Positions 11,560 to 21,671 of a stretch of DNA of 64,000 nucleotides are shown here, piece by piece. Source of the DNA: Xenopus tropicalis (lineage: Eukaryota; Chordata; Amphibia; Anura; Pipidae). The first letter of the stretch is position 1, and the number at the start of each line of letters is the position of its first letter. Below the pieces are notes generated by a model. That model ran no database searches. It saw only the letters and a list, made by a program, of their open reading frames with translations, and was not told the DNA's origin. The DNA lies in contig NC_030680.2 in assembly GCF_000004195.4 (NCBI RefSeq), forward strand, positions 148,183,045 to 148,247,044, read 5' to 3'. The position numbers were made by a program, and so were the translations under genes.

Positions 11560-11935
11560 TAGAACATGGGAAGCCCCGCCCTATGGGAATAATTACTGTA
11601 AAATGTTAATCGGGATTAAATGTCATATTTGTATGAGAAATTCCCATTTCAATACAGCAAGAAGGCTGCTTGGTATGAAGGAGAGACAGTGCGACTCCCT
11701 GCGACTCCCTGCGACTCCCTGTACCTGGGGGTCCGATCATTACAAGGTGCTTCGGTCCCAGCCCAGTCATTAGGCTGCAGTTCCGCGGCTGGCCGCCTGG
11801 TGGCGCCTATAGCGCAGCGGTGAGTCGGCGGAGGAGGGGGCTGGAGCCGCACATGTGCAGTTGTCGCTGCCCGGACAGTCAGTGAGACGGCAGCAGCCGT
11901 GAGCCCAGAGCAGATCGCAGCGATCCGAGGTGACA
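11560..11935 (+). promoter_or_regulatory. flnb: flnb promoter and 5' UTR region
   Basis: CpG density rises towards the start codon and the segment is GC-rich from about 11730. A GC box CCCCGCCC is at 11574-11581. A triplicated 10-mer GCGACTCCCT occupies 11691-11720. No TATA box at a convincing position was seen, which suits a CpG-island promoter. The transcription start cannot be fixed from sequence. GTG at 11930 is in frame but is not a vertebrate start; the ATG at 11936 has A at -3. Confidence 0.6.
11691..11720 (+). repeat. Triplicated 10-mer in the flnb promoter
   Basis: Three perfect head-to-tail copies of GCGACTCCCT, about 215-245 bases before the flnb start codon. It could be a clustered factor-binding site or simple slippage. 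Confidence 0.85.
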
Positions 11936-12227
11936 ATGCCGGTGACGGAGAAGGACCTGGCCCAGGACGCGCCATGGAAGAAGATCCAGCAGAACACCTT
12001 CACCCGCTGGTGCAACGAGCACCTCAAGTGCGTCAATAAGCGCATCGGCAACCTGCAGACCGACCTGAGCGACGGGCTGCGACTGATCGCGCTGCTGGAG
12101 GTGCTCAGTCAGAAAAGGATGTACCGCAAGTACCACCAGAGACCCACCTTCAGCCAGATGCAGCTGGAGAACGTTTCGGTGGCCCTGGAGTTCCTGGAGA
12201 GGGAGAACATCAAGCTGGTGTCTATAG
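11936..12227 (+). CDS. flnb: flnb (filamin B) first coding exon, N-terminal actin-binding domain
   Basis: The exon encodes 97 residues from [16 protein letters not shown] to NIKLVSI, plus the first base of the next codon. The donor is TATAG|GTGGGT, with the intron starting at 12228. Residues 18-27 ([10 protein letters not shown]) fit the actinin-type actin-binding signature 1, and [15 protein letters not shown] (43-57) is the core of a type-1 calponin-homology (CH1) domain. Filamins are long dimeric F-actin crosslinkers with two CH domains followed by 24 Ig-like repeats. Filamin B rather than A or C is chosen from the short N-terminus and from [10 protein letters not shown] and [13 protein letters not shown], which match FLNB as I remember it; FLNA has CVSKRIANLQ and KKMHRKHNQRPTF. 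The start is ATG 11936 (ACAATGC context). The frame stays open to 12289, but that part is intronic. No second exon is visible in the window. Confidence 0.93.
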
Positions 12228-12344
12228 GTGGGTGCATACTGGGGGGCAGCGGGGTAGGGACCCCAACACTGGGTGCAAGGGGCTGCTAAGGGCGCATTAC
12301 TACCGGGGACGGGGTGTAGTCTGGGCAACTGAGCAGGTTGTTTA

Positions 12345-12640
12345 ATTCCTGGGGGGCCCCCCAATGAGACCAGTCAGAGAAATGGATCTGGAAAGTGAAC
12401 TTTTGGGGGTGCAGCAGGTAACTAATTCCTGGGGTGCAGTATGGGAAGATCCCACTGAACATGGGGCAGGTAACCTGACTCCTGGGGGGCACAAGGGAGA
12501 CCCCCCCAGTGAGACTAGTTAGAGAAATGTATCTGGAAACTAAAATGTTGGGGGTGCAGCAGGTAACCTAACTCTGGGGGTGCAGCAGGGGAGGATCCCA
12601 TTGAACATGGGGCAGGTAACCTGACTCCTGGGGGCAATAA
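12345..12640 (+). repeat. About 145-bp imperfect direct duplication
   Basis: Two adjacent diverged copies share, in order, 'gagaaatg(g/t)atctggaaa', 'gggggtgcagcaggtaac', 'gaacatggggcaggtaacct' and 'gactcctgggg'. The copies start near 12345 and 12491. Isolated duplication just inside the intron. Confidence 0.75.
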
Positions 12641-14461
12641 GGTTGCCCCCCTATTAAATTGCTGGAAGAAAGGGAGCAGGTTTAACCCCTTGGGATATGC
12701 CCAGACTAGCACCCCCAGTCTGTAGCATGGAAGCCTATAGCAAACCGGGGGCACAGCTCCTTGCTTATCCTTATGCCCCTGGGTGGGGGTGAGAGCCGTG
12801 TAACAGGTATCCCGCCCTGCAGCAGGAATGTCACAGCGTTAGTACATAGGCACTTGCCCCGGGTTTGTGTTCTGCCCCCCGACATTCCCTGACTATAAAG
12901 GGGGGTAACCCCTCTCCCAGGGGGCCAGCGGCGGGGCCCCTCCGTGTATTGTCAATAACACCTGCTCATGCCGGCGCCTCCATTGGTCGAACAAGCTGCC
13001 ATTCATTCCGTAACAAAGCTTTGTAGTGTTAACCCCCTGAGCGCTGGGAGGAATCCGCCACTCACGCCCATACCCTGCAGCTTGCCGCTCGCATTTTGTG
13101 GGATTTGCCGTTTGTTTGCTTAAAGGGCAAGTTCACCGCCTTGTGCTGATTTGTCTCTCATTATCACGTTATACCGGGGTTTGTGTTGCTGTAACTCCCA
13201 GCACCTTGGGTAGATGTGACCGCGCCTTGCGGTTTCCCAGTAGTCGTGGGTTACAGGTGAGACAGGGGTGGGGCAGATGTGACTCCCGGCAGCACCGGCT
13301 ATTGGCACAGGTGGGGCTCTGTACAAACACTAAACTGAGTCACCGCGGCCAATGGGAAGGATGGGGAATTCACATCACAATGATGAACCCTGATGTACGA
13401 TAAGGATATTGTGTAATGTGTCTGCAGCCCTCCAGCTGTGTAATAACCCTGGGGGGGGGTGTGCTGGGAATTGTAATCCTGCTGCTGTTGGATGGGGGCA
13501 AATGCCTTGAGTCCATGCTGCCCCCCACTCTGCCCCTAATCCCTGGTGGTGCCAACCTGGTCACATGACTCCTGAGCTGAGGTTTCTGACCAATAAGGGT
13601 GCCCAGTTGTTTGGGCCCATGTAGAACACGGGCATTTTTAGGGTAATATGAGAGTGTGGGGCATTGGGGCTGCAGTGGGCAAAATGTCATTTGTGCCGTT
13701 AGCGTAAGGCTCTGACTGCCAGCGCCATAGTGTTTGTAACGTACTATTTTACCAATACCTGTATACACACGCATGTACACACACACGCATGTACACACAC
13801 AGCTGGACAATAACACATACAGGTGCGCTTTGCTACATAGTTGCACTGAGTCGGAACCCCAACCCCCCGTGGGAACTGCGCCCGGAATCTGTGAGCACTA
13901 AACAAACTAGGGTGAGTCCCAGTCTGCTGTGCGTATAAAGGGGCAGAACCAGAGTTGGGGGGGGGCATCGGGGTGGGACAACTGGGGGCCCCATGCTGAA
14001 AAAAGTATTGAACTTCATATCCCAACTCAGTTATAGGGCAATAATATCATTATTTAATGATGCAGTCGGAACCTTCATTGCCATTTTTGGGGGGCACCGA
14101 CTGGAGTAGGGAATATTTACCCTTTATCCCAGTTGCGCTATATACCCCTTGCCCCCTGTGGGCCCGGTTAGAATGCTTGGGGACAGTTACCTGGGGGGGA
14201 ACATCAGCACAAAACCCTCTCATGTGAGTTCTGACTGCTGACAGGCTGGTTAGTTGTGCAACATTCACTGCATTCTGCGCTGGGTGCCAGGGCGCGGGGA
14301 GTTGTTCTATCGGCACAGACTGGACTTTGGCCGGTAGATATGAGCGGCCCCTGTGTAGCCTCCCGGGGAGAGATGCTGACTGTAGCACCTTTGTATCTGC
14401 TGCTTCTGCAGTCGGAACAGCTGTGTGTGACCGGTGCAACCTGCATCCTGAGAGTCATCCT
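12641..14461. other. Intronic DNA without recognisable genes
   Basis: No coding or RNA gene is supported. A short (AC)n/ACGC-type simple repeat lies at about 13764-13802. TTAAAGGGCAAGTTCACC at 13121-13138 resembles the start of a T2-type MITE, but no matching end was found. 12780-13090 is moderately CpG-rich and close to the flnb first exon, so it may hold regulatory sequence. Confidence 0.45.
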
Positions 14462-15524
14462 CTTCCTTTATCCGCCGGATCCGTTCCTTTATCGGCCAGG
14501 ATCTGTTCCTTTATCAGCCAGGATCCGTTCCTTTATTGGCTAGGATCCATTCCTTTATTGGCCAGGATCCGTTCCTTTATTGGCTAGGATCCGTTCCTTT
14601 ATTGGCCAGGATCCGTTCCTTTATTGGCCAGGATCCGTTCCTTTATTGGCCAGGATCCGTTCCTTTATTGGCCAGGATCCGTTCCTTTATTGGCTAGGAT
14701 CCGTTCCTTTATTGGCCAGGATCCGTTCCTTTATTGGCCAGGATCCGTTCCTTTATTGGCCGTGATCCGTTCCCTTATCCGCCGTGATCCGTTCCTTAAT
14801 TGGCCGTGATCCGTTCCCTTATCCTCCGTGATCCGTTCCTTAATTGGCCAGGATCCATTCCTTTATCCGCCAGGATCCGTTCCTCTATTGGCCAGGATCC
14901 GTTCCTTTATCTGCCAGGATCCGTTCCTTTATCCACCAGGATCCGTTCCTTTATCGGCCAGGATCTGTTCCTTTATTGGCTAGAATCCGTTCCTTTATCT
15001 TCCATGATCCGTTCCTTTATCCACCAGGATCCGTTCCTTTATCGGCCAGGATCTGTTCCTTTATCCACCAGGATCCGTTCCTTTATTGGCTAGGATCCGT
15101 TCCTTTATTGGCTAGGATCCGTTCCTTTATTGGCTAGGATCCGTTCCTTTATCTTCCATGATCCGTTCCTTTATCGGCCAGGATCCGTTCCTTTATCGGC
15201 CAGGATCCGTTCCTTTATCGGCCAGGATCCGTTCCTTTATCGGCCAGGATCCGTTCCTTTATCGGCTAGGATCCGTTCCTTTATCTTCCATGATCCGTTC
15301 CTTTATCGGCTGGGATCCGTTCCTTTATCCGCCGGGATCCGTTCCTTTATCCGCCGGGATCCGTTCCTTTATCCGCCGAGATCCGTTCCTTTATCCGCCG
15401 GGATCCGTTCCTTTATCCGCCGGGATCCGTTCCTTTATCCGCCGGGTTCTGTTCCTGTATTCCCTGGATCCATTGCTTTATTTTCCGGATCCATTGTTTT
15501 ACCCTCCGGATCCATTGCTTTCTT
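14462..15524 (+). repeat. 22-bp minisatellite with a BamHI core, about 45 copies
   Basis: The unit is GGCCAGGATCCGTTCCTTTA plus two bases (TT or TC). The variable part before GGATCC is GGCCA, GGCTA, CCGCCG, CTTCCAT and others, in blocks. Most units keep GATCCGTTCCTTTAT. From about 15450 the array decays into diverged units (CCGGATCCATTG). Frames such as 15130-15762 are open only because the unit lacks stops. Confidence 0.95.
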
Positions 15525-16073
15525 CCTTTCTGCCTCTGTGCAACAAGCTCAGGTTCTGCCCCATCAGCCCAAACCCCCCGGCCTTATGCCTCCCTGTGGT
15601 GCCGATGTGATACCCCCTTGGACAGGAAAGGGTAGAACCATCCGTGTCCCATGGAACTCTCTGATTCCCAGCTGGGCGGTACCTACAGTTTCCTTCTATT
15701 GGTTTATTCCTGTTCCTCCGGGGTCACTTACTGTCAGTCATGTTGATCCCAGAAGACAGTAATTGCCCCACTCCCCCCCCATCAGTGATGGTTCTGAGAC
15801 ATTCTTTGCTAAATCCCCCATTGTAGGGAACGTTACGGCGGCGCAGTTTGCTCTGGGTGCAGCGGAGCGTGAGGCAGTTGTTAAACTTTATAATGCTGAG
15901 AAAATAACAAACAATATAATGATTTTAGAAAAGTAAATGTAAGTCTGAGAGAGGATGGAAAGGTCTCCTTTGTGTTATTGTAACCCAAAATTCCTTCCAG
16001 TCTGCAGCATGTACTGACTTCAAGCTTGTCTTAAAGGGGAATGTAGGGAGTGTCTGCCAATTCTAAACTATAT
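15525..16073. other. Intronic spacer
   Basis: Single-copy-like DNA between two arrays, with no gene seen. TTAAAGGGGAATGTAGGG at 16031-16048, just before the 104-bp array, looks like a T2-type MITE end; no partner end was found within the array. Confidence 0.4.
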
Positions 16074-18200
16074 GACAGTACAGTATGGGGGTACAGTTTA
16101 TTGTGTGCCCAGAACATTCCTTCTCTGTATATTTGTATTTATACATATGGGTAGGGGGTGCCATAGTGTTTCCCTTAGACAGTACAGTATGGGGGTACAG
16201 CTTATTGTGTGCCCAGAACATTCCTTCTCTGTATATTTGTATTTATACATATGGGTAGGAGGTGCCATAGTGTTTCCCTTAGACAGTACAGTATGGGGGT
16301 ACAGCTTATTGTGTGCCCAGAACATTCCTTCTCTGTATATTTGTATTTATACATATGGGTAGGAGGTGCCATAGTGTTTCCCTTAGACAGTACAGTATGG
16401 GGGTACAGCTTATTGTGTGCCCAGAACATTCCTTCTCTGTATATTTGTATTTATACATATGGGTAGGAAGTGCCATAGTGTTTCCCTTAGACAGTACAGT
16501 ATGGGGGTACAGCTTATTGTGTGCCCAGAATATTCCTTCTCTGTATATTTGTATTTATACATATGGGTAGGAGGTGCCATAGTGTTTCCCTTAGACAGTA
16601 CAGTATGGGGGTACAGCTTATTGTGTGCCCAGAACATTCCTTCTCTGTATATTTGTATTTATACATATGGGTAGGAGGTGCCATAGTGTTTCCCTTAGAC
16701 AGTACAGTATGGGGGTACAGCTTATTGTGTGCCCAGAACATTCCTTCTCTGTATATTTGTATTTATACATATGGGTAGGGGGTGCCATAGTGTTTCCCTT
16801 AGACAGTACAGTATGGGGGTACAGCTTATTGTGTGCCCAGAACATTCCTTCTCTGTATATTTGTATTTATACATATGGGTAGGGGGTGCCATAGTGTTTC
16901 CCTTAGACAGTACAGTATGGGGGTACAGCTTATTGTGTGCCCAGAACATTACTTCTCTGTATATTTGTATTTATACATATGGGTAGGGGGTGCCATAGTG
17001 TTTCCCTTAGACAGTACAGTATGGGGGTACAGCTTATTGTGTGCCCAGAATATTCCTTCTCTGTATATTTGTATTTATACATATGGGTAGGAGGTGCCAT
17101 AGTGTTTCCCTTAGACAGTACAGTATGGAGGTACAGCTTATTGTGTGCCCAGAACATTCCTTCTCTGTATATTGTATTTATACATATGGGTAGGGGGTGC
17201 CATAGTGTTTCCCTTAGACAGTACAGTATGGGGGTACAGCTTATTGTGTGCCCAGAACATTCCTTCTCTGTATATTTGTATTTATACATATGGGTAGGGG
17301 GTGCCATAGTGTTTCCCTTAGACAGTACAGTATGGGGTACAGCTTATTGTGTGCCCAGAATATTCCTTCTCTGTATATTTGTATTTATACATATGGGTAG
17401 GAGGTGCCATAGTGTTTCCCTTAGACAGTACAGTACGGGGGTACAGCTTATTGTGTGCCCAGAACATTCCTTCTCTGTATATTTGTATTTATACATATGG
17501 GTAGGGGGTGCCATAGTGTTTCCCTTAGACAGTACAGTATGGGGGTACAGCTTATTGTGTGCCCAGAACATTCCTTCTCTGTATATTTGTATTTATACAT
17601 ATGGGTAGGGGGTGCCATAGTGTTTCCCTTAGACAGTACAGTATGGGGGTACAGCTTATTGTGTGCCCAGAACATTCCTTCTCTGTATATTTGTATTTAT
17701 ACATATGGGTAGGGGGTGCCATAGTGTTCCCTTAGACAGTACAGTATGGGGGTACAGCTTATTGTGTGCCCAGAACATTCCCTCTCTGTATATGTGTATT
17801 TATACATATGGGTAGGAGGTGCCATAGTGTTTCCCTTAGACAGTACAGTATGGGGGTACAGCTTATTGTGTGCCCAGAACATTCCTTCTCTGTATATTTG
17901 TATTTATACATATGGGTAGGGGGTGCCATAGTGTTTCCCTTAGACAGTACAGTATGGGGGTACAGCTTATTGTGTGCCCAGAACATTCCTTCTCTGTATA
18001 TTTGTATTTATACATATGGGTAGGGGGTACCATAGTGTTTCCCTTAGACAGTACAGTATGGGGGTACAGCTTATTGTGTGCCCAGAACATTCCCTCTCTG
18101 TATATGTGTATTTATACATATGGGTAGGAGGTGCCATAGTGTTTCCCTTAGACAGTACCCAGTGCCCAGAACATTCCTTCTCTGTATGTATTTATACATA
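16074..18200 (+). repeat. 104-bp satellite array A, about 20 units
   Basis: The unit starts GACAGTACAGTATGGGGGTA and includes GCTTATTGTGTGCCCAGAAC, CCTTCTCTGTATATTTG, TATTTATACATATGGGTAGG and GCCATAGTGTTTCCCTTA. Units are nearly identical, differing at a few sites (GGGGG or GGAGG after GGGTA). The last unit is broken. The family recurs inverted at 24929-25735 and forward at 41279-44308. The regularly spaced open frames of about 85 and 75 codons here are repeat artefacts. Confidence 0.97.
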
Positions 18201-18504
18201 GACGTTTGATCAAAAACCATTCACCTCCATTTGAAACTATTATTATGAGGATGATGATGATTTAGTATTATACATAAAACATTATTATTTTTCTAAATGC
18301 CGCCCCACTATCCAGTGCTTGGGGCCTGTACAGGGGGCAGCTTCGCACCCAGGCTACAGAGAAAGGCAGTTGATAAAACAGACAGGTTAGAGATGTTATG
18401 GTGCATTAACCTGCCCCACATCTTTTATTGCAAATAGTTCCAACCTATTCTGTAGCGCTGATCCATGGCCCCCACACAAGCAGAAATGGCCCCCCGAGGG
18501 AACA
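18201..18504. other. Intronic spacer
   Basis: Short single-copy-like segment with no gene or RNA feature seen. Confidence 0.4.
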
Positions 18505-18910
18505 GTGAGTGAGTGAGTGTGTGAGTGAGTGTGTGAGTGAGTGTGTGAGTGAGTGTGTGAGTGTGTGAGTGTGTGAGTGAGTGTGTGAGTGAGTGAGTGA
18601 GTGAGTGTGTGAGTGTGTGAGTGTGTGAGTGTGTGAGTGAGTGTGTGAGTGTGTGAGTGTGTGAGTGTGTGAGTGTGTGAGTGTGTGAGTGTGTGAGTGT
18701 GTGAGTGTGTGAGTGTGTGAGTGTGTGAGTGTGTGAGTGTGTGAGTGTGTGAGTGTGTGAGTGTGTGAGTGTGTGTGTGTGTGTGTGTGTGAGTGTGTGT
18801 GAGTGTGTGAGTGTGTGTGTGAGTGTGTGTGAGTGTGTGTGAGTGTGTGTGAGTGTGTGTGAGTGTGTGTGAGTGTGTGAGTGAGTGTGTGAGTGTGTGA
18901 GTATGAGTGT
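18505..18910 (+). repeat. (GTGAGTGT)n microsatellite, about 400 bp
   Basis: An irregular mix of GTGAGT and GTGT, mostly GTGAGTGT, with a purer GT run near 18770-18790. On the flnb sense strand it gives roughly 50 tandem GTGAGT motifs, each matching the intron side of a 5' splice site. The minus strand encodes artefactual HTHTHS peptides. Confidence 0.97.
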
Positions 18911-20310
18911 ATAGATATATTTTGCTCTTCTGCATAATAAAGAAGATGTCCAATTTAAAGAAATGGAGGAAGAGGGGAAGATACATGGGGGGGGCTGCGG
19001 GATGAAAGGAGCAGGGTGCATTGTGGGTGACTGGCTGAACGTGTCCGGTTTCCCTTTGTGTTTATTTGCTGTACTAGAGCAGACGCAGCCGTTGCCGTGG
19101 AACCCAGGCCGAGGGGGCTGTGAATCCCACCGAGCGCCATAACTCACACTGTGGGAATGAGACTTCCCCTGCCGGTGCCTTCCTGTGATTTGTGGCTTCT
19201 CCCTGGGAAAAGTCTGTGGAGTCGCTGAGGCTCAATAACAGGGTCCGGCTCCTACACTCACATCCAGTCTAGTCCTACAAGTGGCCACAATGGCTATGGA
19301 CTCCGCCCCTTCAGAGCAAGTCAGCAGCTTATTGGCCTGAGTATGGGGATAAAGGCCCTACACCTAACTATCCAATGGGTCGCCCAAATGAGCTGATTGT
19401 GCCTGAGACGGCCCCTGTGTGCTGGACTGTATTGGGCTGACTGATGGTGTGGCCCCCAGGCCTAGAATCGGATCATAACGGGGGCCAATACGGGTTGCCA
19501 GGACTGAATCAGTGCACCAATGGGGAACTTGCCCTGATGGGGAATCAAACCTGCCTGGTTTTGGGCCGGATATCTGCTGGGGGGAAGTCAGGGCTCCACC
19601 TATCTATGGGCAAACTGCCATCTTGCTCTGAAGGGCCCAGTGGGCAGCTAAACACTACAGCCCGACTGATATCTGACTATGGCTTGGGCACATCACTATC
19701 AGCACCGGTATGAAAATCTCCATGGATCCAGTGGGCCCCTGTTGTGATCCAGTCACTGGCCCGAGGGGCAAATGATTATATGAGCCCAATAGCCCCGCCC
19801 CCTGGGCAAGGATTCCCTTGTTTTGTGACCTCACCAAACTATACACCAATCATAGGTAGAAACTTAAACCAGGAAACATCCAGCACTAATAGCCAGAACC
19901 TGTGGGCCCATTATCTGACTGTCAGGGTGCAGGGAGTTGGGTGGGGGTCCGGTACCATTGTGTTTACCCCTTACCATGTGTTCCACATAAACACGAGCTG
20001 TAGGGTGCGGCGGGGAAAGGGTTTTGCTCACAGGCTTCCGAAAACAACTCTCTGATCTTGGACCAAGCCCAATGCATTCAATATTTGCACTCACAGCGGC
20101 GGAAAGTTACAAAAAATAAAAGAATCACGGAGACTCCATTTGTCTTGGGATAAATAGAGCAAAAGAACAAATATTGATATATATCATGTGTAGGGGAAAA
20201 TCTCCTTGTTTAAGTTTGGAAATATCATGTCATATATTTATGATTTTTATATGTCACTTGTTTGTATAGGAAAGTGTCATCAACTGCTTTCATCTACCGT
20301 CTCTTTCAGT
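18911..20310. other. Intronic DNA without recognisable genes
   Basis: No coding or RNA feature supported. Scattered short frames have no recognisable domain. The right end (20100-20310) is AT-rich and runs into the 100-bp array. Confidence 0.45.
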
Positions 20311-21005
20311 GCAGCAGTCCTGCCCTGCTTTATGGCTGAGATTCTAGCTATCTGTATAACAGAGCATTCTGTCACAGTGGCACTGATCCTATCTGATCCC
20401 CCCATTGTAAGCAGCAGTCCTGTCCTGCTTTATGGCTGAGATTCTAGCTATCTGTATAACAGAGCATTCTGTCACAGTGGCACAGATCCTATCTGATCCC
20501 CCCATTGTAAGCAGCAGTCCTGCCCTGCTTTATGGCTGAGATTCTAGCTATCTGTATAACAGAGCATTCTGTCACAGTGGCACAGATCCTATCTGATCCC
20601 CCCATTGTAAGCAGCAGTCCTGCCCTGCTTTATGGCTGAGATTCTAGCTATCTGTATAACAGAGCATTCTGTCACAGTGGCACAGATCCTATCTGACCCC
20701 CCCATTGTAAGCAGCAGTCCTGCCCTGCTTTATGGCTGAGATTCTAGCTATCTGTATAACAGAGCATTCTGTCACAGTGGCACAGATCCTATCTGATCCC
20801 CCCATTGTAAGCAGCAGTCCTGCCCTGCTTTATGGCTGAGATTCTAGCTATCTGTATAACAGAGCATTCTGTCACAGTGGCACAGATCCTATCTGATCCC
20901 CCCCCCATTGTAAGCAGCAGTCCTGCCCTGCTTTATGGCTGAGATTCTAGCTATCTGTATAACAGAGCATTCTGTCACAGTGGCCCATTGTAAGCAGCAG
21001 TCCTG
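20311..21005 (+). repeat. 100-bp satellite array, forward, seven units
   Basis: The unit starts GCAGCAGTCCTGCCCTGCTT and contains TATGGCTGAGATTCTAGCTA, TCTGTATAACAGAGCATTCT, GTCACAGTGGCACAGATCCT and CCCCCCATTGTAA. Seven TATGGCTGAG cores are present; the C-run before ATTGTAA varies in length. The family is found inverted at 39134-39724, and a partial copy lies in the MITE at 62736-63402. Confidence 0.95.
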
Positions 21006-21671
21006 TAAATCATTCTAATTGCCCAATCTCTCCAAACCATTACACAATTAGAATGGACCGGCTGAATTTCACATTGGCCGCAATGGCAGAGCATTTAGGT
21101 CTTTTTGTTGCCCGCGCATTCCCATGGGTAACAGTACGACCTGTGTGTCATTGCCCTAAAATGGTTTGTTCTGCCTCAGCTGCCTGTGTAGGTGCAGCCT
21201 AACAGCGTTTGTTCCCTGCCATAAAGCAAGACGGGATGAGTGTTATTTTTTTTTGCCAGAAAGCAAGTAAAGGCAAGTCACAACAGTACCGGGTATTAAA
21301 CTTGCTTATCCTTGCAAGCAAATAAGTGACTGTTATTATTAAGGGATTAAGTAATTCATTTCTCCCCAGAATTATTCTGCTTTAATTATATTATATGTGG
21401 CTTTATTTCATTTAATGTTACCGGTGGTGCCAGAGCTGTTCTGCCATTGTGGCTTTTGAGGAGCAGCCTCCTGTCATTCCCTGCAGGAAATCTCCCCCCC
21501 CCCCCCGTCCTAACAGTTCTGCAGGTGCGGGGGGCTTCCTATCCTATTGCTTCCTTTTATTATGTGATTCTGCCCTGGGCCCCCAGATAACAACTGCGCA
21601 GGATCAGATATGGGCCCAATATATATTCTGCTGAATACTATGGATAACTCCTTATATTTATGAATTATTTT
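21006..21671. other. Intronic spacer
   Basis: Single-copy-like, AT-rich in the middle (21290-21420), with a C homopolymer at about 21493-21507. No gene seen. Confidence 0.4.

Noticed and set aside
11930..12289. Longer version of the filamin frame (GTG start, read-through past 12227)
   Set aside because: GTG is not a normal vertebrate start, and the residues after LVSI do not match filamins while a good donor lies at 12227/12228.
11879..12364. 161-codon minus-strand frame across flnb exon 1
   Set aside because: Antisense shadow of a GC-rich exon.
15130..15762. 210-codon frame on the + strand
   Set aside because: Mostly 22-bp minisatellite, with a chance extension beyond it.
16072..18201. 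Regular series of open frames of 75-223 codons on both strands, also at 24893-25789 and 41299-44308
   Set aside because: They recur every 104 bp and come from the 104-bp satellite; a 104-bp period shifts the frame each unit, so no coding constraint is present.
18396..19147. Minus-strand frames with HTHTHS repeats (196 and 240 codons)
   Set aside because: Translation of the GTGAGTGT microsatellite.
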